Below, piece after piece: positions 1 to 8,671 of a stretch of 39,051 bases of DNA (its first letter is position 1; the number at the start of each line of letters is the position of its first letter). Position numbers and translations under genes: made by a program. The DNA is from Cyanobacteriota bacterium (lineage in GTDB: Bacteria; Cyanobacteriota; Cyanobacteriia; Pseudanabaenales; Pseudanabaenaceae): positions 1 through 39,051 of the forward strand of contig JANXUJ010000137.1 in assembly GCA_025356295.1 (NCBI GenBank), in the 5' to 3' direction. Under the pieces are notes generated by a model that saw nothing but the letters and a program-made list of their open reading frames with translations, was not told the DNA's origin and did no database searches.

Positions 1-137
1 GTAGTTCCATTAACTACTCAGTTCGGCGACTGGGTCAATAGAAATCCTGTGTACTGAGTTATATACTCTGCTTCTAACCAAGATATTGTTGTACTCATAT
101 AACTAATGATGACTTTTCTGGGTTCATATTTAGCCCC

Positions 138-184
138 AATCCCATAACCCAAGCATTTGTTTGACGTCATTTAAAGCGATCGCC
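138..184 (-). repeat. 47-bp direct repeat, copy 1 (coding-derived)
   Basis: This copy matches 795-841 at 41 of 47 positions. Read on the minus strand it encodes AIALNDVKQMLGL followed by WDWG and a stop, inside a 27-codon frame running from 213 to 130. Four of the six differences from copy 2 are silent third-position changes, so it descends from a protein-coding sequence. The parent family is not certain; the D/E-V-x-x-MLGL segment recalls the C-terminal part of cyanobacterial Rpn/DUF4351-type nuclease-like proteins. Confidence 0.6.
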
Positions 185-221
185 TTGTGGTTATTTGAGA
201 AGCGATCGCCCATTTTAATAT

Positions 222-692
222 TTAGACATCTTCCCAAAAATCAGTATTCAAAATATCATCGATAGCGCGGCTAAATTGCCATGTATCAGGAAAATATACA
301 GACTTGTAACCCTGATTACGGCGAACTATGCGTAGAGCATCATCAAAAGCTTCTTGAAATAATTCGGGATTCTTGACATAGTTTCTCAAACTTGGGGACT
401 GGTTGAGAATATCTCTTATGGCATTGCGAGTACGATCTATAGTCTCCACCCAACCTGCGTAATCATACTCACTTTTGACATAGCAACGCTTGAGTAAATG
501 TTCAATCAGTGTAGACAATCTATTTTTTAGCTCACGCCTATCTCTACCCGCCAAACCTTCTAACTCCTCTATTAGATTTTCAATATCGAGATTCTCTAAA
601 TTGCCAATTCTTAACTGTGCGATCGCTGTTTCTAACCACAAGTTAAGATCAAGATCGTACAGTGATGTTCTTCGTGCAATTGTTTGAGTCAT
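222..692 (-). CDS. DUF29 family protein
   Basis: A 156-residue protein of the DUF29 family, small helical proteins of unknown function that occur in many copies in cyanobacteria. The family signature is clear: an N-terminal YDxDxxxWLE segment, then the LDIENLIEELEGL helix at about residues 43-55, a basic region (GRDRRELKNRL), and the helix ending in SPSLRNYV. I start it at the ATG at 692 because an AGGAG lies eight bases upstream; an in-frame ATG at 716 would add eight residues without support. It stands alone, flanked on both sides by copies of a 47-bp repeat. A second DUF29 copy at 35912-36340 is broken. No function can be assigned. Confidence 0.85.
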   Translation of the reverse strand: MTQTIARRTSLYDLDLNLWLETAIAQLRIGNLENLDIENLIEELEGLAGRDRRELKNRLSTLIEHLLKRCYVKSEYDYAGWVETIDRTRNAIRDILNQSPSLRNYVKNPELFQEAFDDALRIVRRNQGYKSVYFPDTWQFSRAIDDILNTDFWEDV

Positions 693-794
693 TGGGGGTG
701 CTCCTGCATCACGCATCTCAACTTGATTCTAATCTAGATATTAACCATAAGCGATCGCCTTTAATATACTTAATTCAAATAACGATTTAGCTAA

Positions 795-841
795 AATCTC
801 ATAAACCAAGCATCTGTTTAACATCATTTAAAGAGATCGCC
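795..841 (-). repeat. 47-bp direct repeat, copy 2 (coding-derived)
   Basis: Second copy of the repeat at 138-184, in the same orientation. On the minus strand it reads AISLNDVKQMLGL and then a stop, because the TGG of copy 1 is TGA here. The frame can be extended back to an ATG near 861, overlapping the start of the next gene on the other strand. Probably the 3' remnant of a paralogous gene. Confidence 0.6.
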
Positions 842-859
842 AAATTCAGAAAGCACTTC

Positions 860-2104
860 ATGAAAATTCGCAAAATCAATAATAATGAGCGTCTTGAAAT
901 TCTTAAGGGAGATTTATACGCTTACTCTCGCTGGACTAATCAGGACTTGCCGCGATCGCACTTGACAGCGATCAATCCTGAAGAAGTGTTAGTCGCAGAA
1001 ATTGATGGCAAAATCGCAGCAGCATTGCAATGTTTTAGCTTTCAGCAGTCAGTGCGCGGTAACCTCAAGCCGATGGGAGGAATCGGTGGCGTATGGACAT
1101 ATCCTGAATATCGCAATCAGGGTTGTGTTAGCGCTTTGATGAAGAGTGCCTTTTTAGAAATGCGGATGCAAGGGATTTGTGTGAGTATGCTCACGCCTTT
1201 TAAAGAGAGTTTTTATGCATCTTTAGGCTACGCGATCGGTAACTCCACAGTCGAAGTAAATATTCCGATCGCTTCTCTATCCTATTACCTCAAACGACCA
1301 ACTCAAGATAACTGGTCATGCGATCGCCTTCCTGCCACAGAGGCAAAAGATATCTTGTCGCGTTTCTTACATGAGAACTTGCGATCGCAAACACTCCTAC
1401 CTCATAGTCACGGTATCGCGATTAGCGATTTTAATTATGATCAATGGTGGCATTTGCATCGACAAAAACTTTGTGTGGTGGTGAAACGTGATCAACAAAC
1501 TGTGGCTATAGCAATTTATACGATCGATAGCAGCGGCAATCTGCCTATGCGCGATCGCCAGATCGAAATTTCATCGATATTTTGGACAGATATCGAATCA
1601 CGCGATCACCTATTCCACTTTTTTGCTAGCCATCGCGATCAAATCCACAGCCTGAAAATGCCAGTTCCACTCGGTACAAACATCCATACATGGCTGAGTG
1701 ATGCAGGAAATTTAGAGTCATCCATGACTGCCCCTTGGATGATTAGGATCATCGATATTGTCGAAGCTTTAAATGGTCTAGAGATCGAGTGTGAGCCATT
1801 TACCTTTGCTCTCAGCGATCCGCATTGCATTTGGAATGAAGGTGTTTTTGGAGTAAGTGGTGTTGTTAAAAAGGAGAGCGATCGCCATAAGCTGACCATA
1901 AAACGCTATGGCAATGGTGATTTTCAAGATATAGCGATCGACTTTCGTGCCACGATCGCAGGTATCTCGGCTTTGATTTACGGCACATACGCGATCGGCG
2001 AACTTGTACAGAAACAATGGATTACAGAGATTAATCCAGAGACTTACAAATTATTAGAAAAATGGTTTACGCCCTGTGTGATTTATAATCCCTTTAGGTT
2101 CTAG
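860..2104 (+). CDS. GNAT family N-acetyltransferase, Eis-like (two GNAT domains plus SCP2-like domain)
   Basis: A 414-residue protein with the length and layout of the Eis group: an N-terminal GNAT domain, a degenerate second GNAT domain and a C-terminal sterol-carrier-protein-like domain. The acetyl-CoA loop is visible at residues 81-94 (YPEYRNQGCVSALM), preceded by the GGIGGVWT strand; the protein ends in CVIYNPFRF, as Eis-type proteins end with an aromatic residue near the active site. Eis members acetylate amines such as aminoglycosides or lysines; the substrate here cannot be read from sequence. It is followed by a strong hairpin at 2161-2193 and appears to be a single-gene unit. The coding strand is rich in CGATCG sites, normal for this genome. 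Confidence 0.85.
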   Translation: MKIRKINNNERLEILKGDLYAYSRWTNQDLPRSHLTAINPEEVLVAEIDGKIAAALQCFSFQQSVRGNLKPMGGIGGVWTYPEYRNQGCVSALMKSAFLEMRMQGICVSMLTPFKESFYASLGYAIGNSTVEVNIPIASLSYYLKRPTQDNWSCDRLPATEAKDILSRFLHENLRSQTLLPHSHGIAISDFNYDQWWHLHRQKLCVVVKRDQQTVAIAIYTIDSSGNLPMRDRQIEISSIFWTDIESRDHLFHFFASHRDQIHSLKMPVPLGTNIHTWLSDAGNLESSMTAPWMIRIIDIVEALNGLEIECEPFTFALSDPHCIWNEGVFGVSGVVKKESDRHKLTIKRYGNGDFQDIAIDFRATIAGISALIYGTYAIGELVQKQWITEINPETYKLLEKWFTPCVIYNPFRF

Positions 2105-2160
2105 CTCTGAAGACTACGCATTTCGCGTAGCACTGCGTTTCCCAGTCTGCTGAAGTACGG

Positions 2161-2193
2161 GTTTATTTCTCCGCTTTCGGCGGAGAAATAAAC
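2161..2193 (+). terminator. perfect 14-bp inverted repeat after the acetyltransferase gene
   Basis: A 14-bp arm beginning GTTTATTTCTCCGC is repeated exactly on the other side of a five-base TTTCG loop. There is no T-run directly after it, so it may be an RNA-stabilising hairpin or dispersed palindrome as much as an intrinsic terminator. A smaller hairpin (CTACGC/GCGTAG) lies at 2114-2130. Confidence 0.6.
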
Positions 2194-2246
2194 CTCTGTA
2201 CCTTGCTTGAAAAGCGCTATAAAACATTAAGAATGCAAGATTAAGA

Positions 2247-2633
2247 ATGAAAGAAAAACTCACTCGCAGCCAAGAACGAGTGCTACATCTCCTCCAATAT
2301 CACGATCGTGCGATCTCAGCGCAGAGTATCTATTCCGAGTTACGCGATAGTGAAAATAGTGTGGGTTTAGCCACAGTTTATCGATCGCTAGACGCGCTCA
2401 AATTACAGGGATTGATCAAAGCGCTGACCTTACCCAATGGTGAGACCGTGTATAGCGTCATGCCAGCCGATAAACATCATCTAAATTGTCTAAACTGCGG
2501 CAAATCTTTACCAATTGATTGCTGCCCGATTCACGATCTTGGTGGTCAACTCGCTAAAACTCACAACTTTCAAATTTACTATCACACCCTCGAATTTTTT
2601 GGACTATGCAGTCAATGCCAGCAAGCCTCATAA
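2247..2633 (+). CDS. Fur-family zinc-type regulator (Zur-like)
   Basis: A 128-residue Fur-family repressor. The N-terminal winged helix covers residues 1-70 and has the typical recognition segment GLATVYRSLDALKLQGLI at 40-57. The metal-binding and dimer domain follows: HH at 77-78, a CxxC pair at C81/C84, and a second at C121/C124 near the end, the structural zinc site. The spacing and short length favour a Zur/PerR-type member over Fur itself; I lean to Zur, but the choice is an inference. The stop codon lies in a tandem 14-bp duplication shared with the convergent rppH gene. Confidence 0.8.
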   Translation: MKEKLTRSQERVLHLLQYHDRAISAQSIYSELRDSENSVGLATVYRSLDALKLQGLIKALTLPNGETVYSVMPADKHHLNCLNCGKSLPIDCCPIHDLGGQLAKTHNFQIYYHTLEFFGLCSQCQQAS

Positions 2634-2653
2634 TTTGCTCCTCATAATTTGCC
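2626..2653. repeat. tandem 14-bp duplication at the zur-like/rppH junction
   Basis: CCTCATAATTTGC occurs twice, with a 14-bp period. Each copy contains TCATAA, a TAA on the plus strand next to a TGA on the minus strand. The Fur-family gene ends in the first copy (2631-2633) and rppH ends in the second (2642-2644). Confidence 0.8.
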
Positions 2654-3124
2654 AATGTAGTCACTAATCACAGGTGTAAAAATTTTGACCACCTGTTGAT
2701 AGACTTCTCTTTTGAACCGCACAATCGAGTCTAGAGTCTTCGCGATCGCCATAAACTGCACTACTCGAAACTCACGATTATGAATATCCAATTGACAATC
2801 AGACGCAGGATGATCCCAATAAAAAGCATACCAGCGCTGTCTTTGACCACAATAGTTTGCCCATTTCCCTGTTAGCTTAAGTGAAGGAGGAAAGTCGTAG
2901 TAAAGCCAATCAGGATGAACATAGGCTATTTCGGCATTATTAATTCCCACTTCTTCATAAAGCTCTCGCAGCGCCGCTGTTTCAGGGTCTTCACCCTCAT
3001 CAATGCCACCCTGTGGAAACTGCCAAGAATCAGGCACACCGACACGTTCGCCGACTAGTACCTCACCTTTACGATTAAAAACAATAATTCCCACGTTGGG
3101 GCGATAAGACTTCTCAGGTGTCAT
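2642..3124 (-). CDS. rppH: Nudix hydrolase, RNA pyrophosphohydrolase RppH-like
   Basis: A 160-residue Nudix protein that follows RppH along its whole length. It starts with the RPNVGII strand, carries SWQFPQGG, and has a complete Nudix box at residues 39-61 with REL-EEVG. The later GQRQRWYAF and FKREVYQQVV segments are those of RppH rather than of a generic ADP-ribose pyrophosphatase. RppH converts 5'-triphosphate RNA to monophosphate and so opens mRNA to RNase E decay; related members hydrolyse dinucleoside polyphosphates. It lies downstream of ilvB on the same strand but behind the strong hairpin at 3196-3244, so probably has its own promoter. It converges on the Fur-like gene with only eight bases between stops. 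Confidence 0.85.
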   Translation of the reverse strand: MTPEKSYRPNVGIIVFNRKGEVLVGERVGVPDSWQFPQGGIDEGEDPETAALRELYEEVGINNAEIAYVHPDWLYYDFPPSLKLTGKWANYCGQRQRWYAFYWDHPASDCQLDIHNREFRVVQFMAIAKTLDSIVRFKREVYQQVVKIFTPVISDYIGKL

Positions 3125-3195
3125 AGGTTTTCATGGCTTAGCAAAAGAATAAAGCAAAAGCATAGCATCGCCGTTAATTATCACCAAAAATATCA

Positions 3196-3244
3196 GCAAA
3201 AAGATAATGCTGTCTGCCAGAGGCAGACAGCATTATCTTTTTGC
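3196..3244 (-). terminator. 23-bp perfect hairpin abutting the ilvB stop codon
   Basis: A 23-bp arm (starting GCAAAAAGATAATG) is followed by an AGA loop and its exact complement, 49 bases in all. The right arm ends at 3244 and the ilvB stop codon occupies 3245-3247. Read on the minus strand the stem ends in a run of T, so it works as an intrinsic terminator for ilvB; by symmetry it could act in both directions. Confidence 0.85.
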
Positions 3245-5008
3245 TTAAACTAAAATCGCTTCTGCTACTTCTTTACTTAACTCTTTGTTTAGCTCTTTGC
3301 TCAAAAGCGATCGCTTAGGCGTTGGCAACCCCACCATCTCGGCATTACTTGCACCTGGAGGAACCATCGGATAACAGTTCTCATTTCGCTTAACGCGAAA
3401 ATCTGCAAGTACAGGACCATCATGAGCCAAAATTTCGGCGACCATAGACTTTAGATCACTTGGCTCGATTACCTTGATTCCCTTGATCCCATAAGCTTCG
3501 GCAAGCTTCACAAAATCTGGCATTCCCACTTCCATATTAGAAGAAGAATATCGCTCATCATAAAAGCTCTCTTGCCACTGTCGCACCATGCCTTGCCAGC
3601 CATTGTTGACAATGATCACTTTGATATTGATGCCATATTGCGCCAGCGTGCCAAGCTCTTGAATATTCATCTGAATACTCGCGTCTCCACTGATGCAGAT
3701 AACTTGATCGTCTGGGAACGCTACCTTTGCACCCATCGCCGCAGGCATTCCATAGCCCATTGTGCCAAGCCCCGCGCTAGAAATCCACTTGCGAGAACCA
3801 GTTTTAATCAACTGTGCTGACCACATTTGATGTTGACCGACATCAGTGGCAAAATAAGCATCGGGCGCTTGTTTGCCAAACTCATAGATGACTTGTTGCG
3901 GTGAAAGTACATCCACATATTCAGGCACATCGAGAGGATAGTCTTCTTTCCATTCATCAATCTGCCCAAGCCAATCTTTAGTTTGGATATTTTCTTCGTA
4001 ACTAGAAACCTCAAGCATCGCTTGTAAAACTTCCTTCACGTCACCAATAATCGGTACTTCAGGAGTACGATTCTTGCCAACTTCAGCAGGGTCGATATCA
4101 ATGTGAATGACTTTAGCGGTGGGAGCAAACTTATCAAGACGACCCGTCACGCGATCGTCAAATCTCGCACCAACCGCAATCAACAAATCACAACCTTGCA
4201 CTGCAAAGTTGGCATAAGCCGTGCCATGCATTCCCAACATACCGAGAGACAGATAATTATTCTCATCGTAAGCGCCCTTACCCATCAGGGTTGTGGTCAC
4301 AGGCAATTGAAAGCGATCCGCTAATGCAGCTATTTCAGGATGAGCATCAGCGATCACGGCTCCGCCACCTGCATATAGTAATGGTCTTTTCGCTTCACGG
4401 ATTAATGCGATCGCCGCCGCGATTTGATGTAAATGCCCCTTAGTTTTGGTTTGATAACCTGGCAGATCAATCTGTGCTTCAGGAATATAGTCAAACATTT
4501 GTTGACCAATGTCTTTAGGAATATCAACTAATACAGGACCTGGACGACCCGTACCCGCAATGTGAAAAGCCTCAGCGACAATCCGCGCGATGTCTTCAGG
4601 TCTACGAATCACATAAGAATGCTTAACAATCGGTAAAGTAATCCCCCAAATATCTGTCTCTTGGAACGCATCAGTACCGATCGCGTAGGAAGGTACTTGT
4701 CCTGTAATTACTACCATCGGCACTGAGTCCATCTGCGCGGTCGCGATACCAGTCACTAGATTAGTCGCTCCAGGTCCTGAAGTCGCTACACATACCCCCA
4801 CCTGACCAGTAGCCCGCGCGTAACCATCAGCTGCATGGACAGCACCCTGCTCATGACGGACAAGGTAATGTTTAATCTCGCCCCTTGCCTCGGCTTGATA
4901 AATTTCGTCATACACAGGCAGAATCGCTCCACCTGGATAGCCAAAAATATGTTTTACGCCCTGTCGTCTCACACTGTCGATGAGAGCAAATGCACCCGTT
5001 GTCCGCAA
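3245..5008 (-). CDS. ilvB: acetolactate synthase, large (catalytic) subunit
   Basis: A 587-residue thiamine-diphosphate enzyme that makes acetolactate or acetohydroxybutyrate, the first shared step of valine, leucine and isoleucine synthesis. Visible landmarks are [19 protein letters not shown] near the N-terminus, the catalytic glutamate in [14 protein letters not shown] (E53), the FAD/middle domain, and the C-terminal TPP site [12 protein letters not shown]...[12 protein letters not shown]. The gene starts at TTG (5008-5006) with GAGGAAG five bases upstream; the only other in-frame codon before an upstream stop is ATT at 5011. The N-terminus is short compared with relatives of about 610 residues. 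The regulatory subunit ilvH is not in the window. It diverges from petH across 226 bp. Confidence 0.95.
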   Translation of the reverse strand: MRTTGAFALIDSVRRQGVKHIFGYPGGAILPVYDEIYQAEARGEIKHYLVRHEQGAVHAADGYARATGQVGVCVATSGPGATNLVTGIATAQMDSVPMVVITGQVPSYAIGTDAFQETDIWGITLPIVKHSYVIRRPEDIARIVAEAFHIAGTGRPGPVLVDIPKDIGQQMFDYIPEAQIDLPGYQTKTKGHLHQIAAAIALIREAKRPLLYAGGGAVIADAHPEIAALADRFQLPVTTTLMGKGAYDENNYLSLGMLGMHGTAYANFAVQGCDLLIAVGARFDDRVTGRLDKFAPTAKVIHIDIDPAEVGKNRTPEVPIIGDVKEVLQAMLEVSSYEENIQTKDWLGQIDEWKEDYPLDVPEYVDVLSPQQVIYEFGKQAPDAYFATDVGQHQMWSAQLIKTGSRKWISSAGLGTMGYGMPAAMGAKVAFPDDQVICISGDASIQMNIQELGTLAQYGINIKVIIVNNGWQGMVRQWQESFYDERYSSSNMEVGMPDFVKLAEAYGIKGIKVIEPSDLKSMVAEILAHDGPVLADFRVKRNENCYPMVPPGASNAEMVGLPTPKRSLLSKELNKELSKEVAEAILV

Positions 5009-5197
5009 AATATCTTCCTCTAGACTCTTAAATGATTTAGCTCATAATTTGTATCGATAATAACATAGACAAGCTGACGCAAAGCTGCTATATGACATAC
5101 CTCAAAAATTACATTCTCAAATCTTAATAAAAATATAATATTTGCCATGTCAAACAGATATTTGCGCTACAAAATACCGACAAGTCCCATTTAAAAA

Positions 5198-5203
5198 TAT
5201 AAT
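5198..5203 (+). promoter_or_regulatory. candidate -10 element upstream of petH
   Basis: TATAAT occurs 31 bases before the petH ATG in a very AT-rich intergenic stretch. I see no convincing -35 box 17 bases upstream, and another TATAAT lies at about 5132. A GTA-N8-AAC at 5051-5064 is one base short of an NtcA site and I do not count it. Confidence 0.35.
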
Positions 5204-5234
5204 GACACCTTGTTCTCCCGTCATATAACATCTC

Positions 5235-6128
5235 ATGAGCAAAGATTCAGAAAAAGATATTCCCGTTAATATCTATCGTCCCGCTAGTCCTTTTGTCGCT
5301 AAATGTGTTTCTAACGATGTATTGGTCAGACCTGGTGCGGCTGGGGATACCCGCCATATTAAGATTGACATTTCGGGCGGTGATCTTCGCTATTTAGAGG
5401 GTCAAAGTATTGGTGTCGTCCCTCCAGGTGAAGACAAAAATGGTAAGCCAAATAAACTCCGTCTCTACTCGATCGCCTCTACTCGCATGGGTGACGATCT
5501 TGATGCTAAAACTCTGTCTCTAAGCATCAAGCGTCTAGAGTATCAAAACGAAGCAGGTGAGACGATCAAGGGTGTATGCTCTAACTTTTTGACCGACCTC
5601 AAACCAGGGGATGACGTAAGGCTGACAGGTCCTGTCGGTAAAGAAATGCTGTTGCCTGATGATCCTGAAGCAACTGTGATCATGATTGCGACAGGTACAG
5701 GAATTGCGCCTTTCCGTGCATTTTTGTGGCGGATGTTTAAAGAAAAGCATGAAGACTATAAGTTTAATGGTTTAGCTTGGCTCTTCTTTGGTGTGCCAAC
5801 TGACTCGACCGTGCTTTACAAACCCGACCTTGAGTGGCTCGCGTACAAGCATCCGAAGCAATTCCGCTATGACGTGGCGATTAGCCGTGAGCAGAAAAAT
5901 GCTAAGGGTGAAAAGATGTATATCCAAAACCGTATGGCTGAGTATGCTGATGAATTGTGGGAGGTGCTGCAAAAGCCGACTACCCATACTTACATGTGCG
6001 GTTTAAAGGGTATGGAAGATGGTATTGCTGAGTTCATGACCACCACGGCTGCCAAAAATGGTGCTGTTTGGAAAGAATTTGAGAAGCAAATGAAGAAAGA
6101 CGGTCGTTGGCATGTTGAGACTTACTAA
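5235..6128 (+). CDS. petH: ferredoxin-NADP+ reductase, short form without CpcD-like domain
   Basis: A 297-residue flavoenzyme that passes electrons from photosystem I-reduced ferredoxin to NADP+. The FAD domain shows RLYSIAS at 76-82 and GVCSNFL at 113-119; the NADP domain shows [10 protein letters not shown] from 154, [16 protein letters not shown] and [11 protein letters not shown]; the C-terminus is WHVETY with the FAD-stacking terminal tyrosine. Most phycobilisome-containing cyanobacteria encode a protein about 100 residues longer, with an N-terminal CpcD-like domain that docks on the antenna. Here the reading frame is closed by TAA at 5226-5228, just before the ATG, so only the short soluble form can be made. 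Two hairpins follow at 6162-6228. Confidence 0.95.
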   Translation: MSKDSEKDIPVNIYRPASPFVAKCVSNDVLVRPGAAGDTRHIKIDISGGDLRYLEGQSIGVVPPGEDKNGKPNKLRLYSIASTRMGDDLDAKTLSLSIKRLEYQNEAGETIKGVCSNFLTDLKPGDDVRLTGPVGKEMLLPDDPEATVIMIATGTGIAPFRAFLWRMFKEKHEDYKFNGLAWLFFGVPTDSTVLYKPDLEWLAYKHPKQFRYDVAISREQKNAKGEKMYIQNRMAEYADELWEVLQKPTTHTYMCGLKGMEDGIAEFMTTTAAKNGAVWKEFEKQMKKDGRWHVETY

Positions 6129-6161
6129 CAATTAGCTAAAAACTAACAACTAGCTAAAAAC

Positions 6162-6184
6162 TGGGCGGCGTAAAGTGCTACCCA
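6162..6184 (+). repeat. hairpin 1 after petH
   Basis: A nine-base imperfect stem (TGGGCGGCG / TGCTACCCA with two G-U pairs and one mismatch) around TAAAG. It shares its GGCGyAAAGyGC core with the next hairpin at 6192-6228 and the porin terminator at 35411-35449. Confidence 0.5.
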
Positions 6185-6191
6185 TACTCAA

Positions 6192-6228
6192 GCAAATAGA
6201 GGTGGCGCAAAGCGCTGCCTCTATTTGC
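6192..6228 (+). terminator. 17-bp stem-loop after petH
   Basis: The arms GCAAATAGAGGTGGCGC and GCGCTGCCTCTATTTGC pair along 17 bases with two G-U wobbles around an AAA loop. No long T-run follows, so it may stabilise the petH mRNA end or terminate weakly. The histidine kinase GTG start is only 38 bases downstream. Confidence 0.6.
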
Positions 6229-6265
6229 TATATAATCTCTAGAACCTGTTGCAAAGTGCATAAAA

Positions 6266-7579
6266 GTGGAATCGCTCTGGTTGCTTGTAGGCATCGGAAT
6301 TGGCGCGATCGCAACCAGTGCTTGCTGGTTTAGTTGGACTTATGCCAAAAAACAACGTAAGCGTAAATTTCGGAAGCGATCGCCACATGCATTTAGGGCA
6401 GAATCGATCCGCAGCCTCAAATCTTGGGCGCAAAACATGCACCGAAAAATTAACCAAGAACATGGCAATCAACTAAAAACAACTATCCAAGCGCCTGATG
6501 CGATTCAGTTTATGTTGTGGCAAAAAGCTGTGGAATTAGCTCCCATTGGGTACATCCAAGTCGATCAAGATAATCGCTTAGCCGTCTGCAATCAGCGCGC
6601 CGCCACGATGATGCAGATCGCTAATCATCAACAGGGACTCCTGCGTAAACCGTTTTTGCTGCAACTGATTCGCTCGTATGAACTTGATCTTTTGGTTGAA
6701 CAAACCCGATCGCGTAGTGCTGGCTCTCAAGTTGATTGGGTATTTCATCCTTCTATCCCTGATCCTGTTGATCCCGTACCCCAAAAAGGGCGACCCACTC
6801 GCGCCCATAGTATTTACCTTGACAATGGTCAAGTTGGCATTTTTTTGGAAGATCGCCATGAAGCGATCGCGATCGCCCAACAACGCGATCGCTGGACATC
6901 TGATGTAGCCCATGAGCTAAAAACGCCACTTACTTCAATCCGTCTCGTTGCCGAAACCATCGAACCGCGCGTTGATCCATCCGCAAAAATTTGGGTAGAG
7001 CGTTTAATTGGCGAGATTGATCGCATCACTAATCTCGTAAAAGACCTGCTTGAACTAGGGCAAATGGATGTCGGCATCAAACCCGCTTTGCATCTCAGTG
7101 ATGTGAATATAGCCGCGCTAGTGCAATCAGTTTGGACAACTCTAGAGCCACTCGCTAATCGCAAGCAAATTAGTCTCAAATATAGCGGTGACGAACAGCT
7201 AATCATCGAAGTTGATGAGTCGCGGATTTATCGACTTTTGCTCAACTTGTTGGACAACAGCATCAAGCACAGTCCGTCTAGCCAGTCGATCATGCTCAAA
7301 ACTAGCCTCCAAACTAGCGTTGTCAGTACAAAAGTCCAGATAGAGATAATTGATGCAGGAGATGGCTTTCCTGAAGAGGCTTTACCACATGTTTTTGAGC
7401 GCTTTTATCGTGCCGATCCATCGCGGACTAGATCGGGGCTAGACCGAGGTGGCAGTGGACTAGGGCTGGCGATCGCGCATCAGATTGTGCAACTACATAG
7501 TGGAGCGATCGCTGCCAAAAATCATCCTGAGACTTGTGGAGCATGGATTACAATCGCGCTACCGTACCAAAAAACATAA
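6266..7579 (+). CDS. membrane-anchored PAS sensor histidine kinase (SphS/PhoR-like)
   Basis: A 437-residue sensor kinase starting at GTG (6266); a TAA at 6233-6235 closes the frame upstream. Order of parts: one membrane helix at about residues 4-25, a basic stretch, a PAS domain at about 85-195, the phosphoacceptor H216 in DVAHELKTPL, the N-box LLLNLLDNSIKHSP, and the ATP lid DAGDGFPEEALPHVFERFYR with GGSGLGLAIA. This layout matches the cyanobacterial phosphate-limitation sensor SphS, but the identity is an inference. No response regulator lies next to it, as is common for SphS and SphR in cyanobacteria. The pentapeptide gene begins seven bases after its stop, so the two are probably cotranscribed. 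Confidence 0.85.
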   Translation: MESLWLLVGIGIGAIATSACWFSWTYAKKQRKRKFRKRSPHAFRAESIRSLKSWAQNMHRKINQEHGNQLKTTIQAPDAIQFMLWQKAVELAPIGYIQVDQDNRLAVCNQRAATMMQIANHQQGLLRKPFLLQLIRSYELDLLVEQTRSRSAGSQVDWVFHPSIPDPVDPVPQKGRPTRAHSIYLDNGQVGIFLEDRHEAIAIAQQRDRWTSDVAHELKTPLTSIRLVAETIEPRVDPSAKIWVERLIGEIDRITNLVKDLLELGQMDVGIKPALHLSDVNIAALVQSVWTTLEPLANRKQISLKYSGDEQLIIEVDESRIYRLLLNLLDNSIKHSPSSQSIMLKTSLQTSVVSTKVQIEIIDAGDGFPEEALPHVFERFYRADPSRTRSGLDRGGSGLGLAIAHQIVQLHSGAIAAKNHPETCGAWITIALPYQKT

Positions 7580-7586
7580 ATAAACC

Positions 7587-8579
7587 ATGAGTACAGCCAA
7601 ACTTCTCAAAGACTATGCTTCTGGTCGGCGTGACTTTGCCAACTCAAATCTAGTCAATGCCAATTTATTTAATAGCGATTTGATCGGCATCAACTTGACC
7701 AAAGCCGATCTTAGACGCGCCAATCTAGTGTTTGCTTATTTAAATAAGGTCACTTTTAATAATGCTAATTTAGCAGGTGCAAAATTAGGTGGGGCAACTC
7801 TTAACCAATCAATCATGATGAATGCCAACTTGACTGAGGCAGATTTGCATGGGGCGATGTTGCAACGAGTTAACCTATTTGGGGCAAATCTCTCTCTTGC
7901 CAACTTGATGGATGCCAACCTCAATGAAGCAGATTTACGCAGCGCTAATCTACGCGGTGCAAATCTACGCGGTGCGATCTTAAGTGCAACTCTCATGCGC
8001 GAAGAGCGTGGCTATCCTCCCACAACCATGAGTGGTGCAAATTTACGAAAAGCCGACTTGCGTGGCGCAAATCTGAGTGGAGCCGATTTAAGTGGGGTCG
8101 ATCTTTCTGGGGCAAATCTCAGTGAGGCGACTCTTACAAGAGTGAATTTACAAGGTGCAAATCTTAGTGGCGCGATCGCGATCGGGACAATTTTTACAGA
8201 AGCGAATCTTAGTGGGGCAAATCTCACTGAAGCCAATCTTAAAAGTGCTAACTTGCTCAAAGCTGATCTCAAAAATGCCAACCTTCATCTTGCTAACTTG
8301 TTTGCAGCTAATTTAACTAAAGCCAATATCAGTATGGCAACTTTGAGTAATACTGGATTAATTCAAGCTATTCTGACAGGTAGCGATCTGTCGCGATCGC
8401 GTTTAGACAATGCAAATCTCAATCAGGCAAGTCTAGTTGATGCTTATCTAGTCAGAGCCAACCTTGATGGAGCTGATTTCAGTAAGGCGATATTGACTAG
8501 AGCCGAACTTAGTGGAGCTAGCACAATCGGCACAATTTTTACTGATGCAACTATGCCAGATGGCAAAACATACGCTTAG
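7587..8579 (+). CDS. pentapeptide-repeat protein, 330 residues
   Basis: Almost the entire protein is built from A(N/D)Lxx repeats, from about residue 20 to 315, which fold as a right-handed square beta-helix. A short interruption (LMREERGYPPTTM) at about 136-149 breaks the helix into two blocks. The C-terminal MPDGKTYA is a typical ending of cyanobacterial members. There is no signal peptide or membrane helix, so it should be cytosolic. Some pentapeptide proteins mimic DNA and bind gyrase; most cyanobacterial ones have no known role, and nothing here points to a target. It follows the histidine kinase by seven bases and precedes an unknown helical protein. Confidence 0.9.
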   Translation: MSTAKLLKDYASGRRDFANSNLVNANLFNSDLIGINLTKADLRRANLVFAYLNKVTFNNANLAGAKLGGATLNQSIMMNANLTEADLHGAMLQRVNLFGANLSLANLMDANLNEADLRSANLRGANLRGAILSATLMREERGYPPTTMSGANLRKADLRGANLSGADLSGVDLSGANLSEATLTRVNLQGANLSGAIAIGTIFTEANLSGANLTEANLKSANLLKADLKNANLHLANLFAANLTKANISMATLSNTGLIQAILTGSDLSRSRLDNANLNQASLVDAYLVRANLDGADFSKAILTRAELSGASTIGTIFTDATMPDGKTYA

Positions 8580-8671
8580 GATATTGTTTCTGTAAATTTA
8601 GCCTTGACGCAGAACGCCTTTATCGACCAAGATGACAACTTAGCATTGCCGAATTGCGTAACAAAAAAGCT

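Noticed and set aside
5051..5064. possible NtcA site GTA-N8-AAC between ilvB and petH
   Set aside because: The second half-site should be TAC, and the distance to a -10 box does not fit.
7736..8281. long minus-strand frames opposite the pentapeptide gene
   Set aside because: Repeated GCxAAyCT codons read backwards give long stop-free RxAPxRxA patterns; these are shadows. The same applies to 10913-11293.
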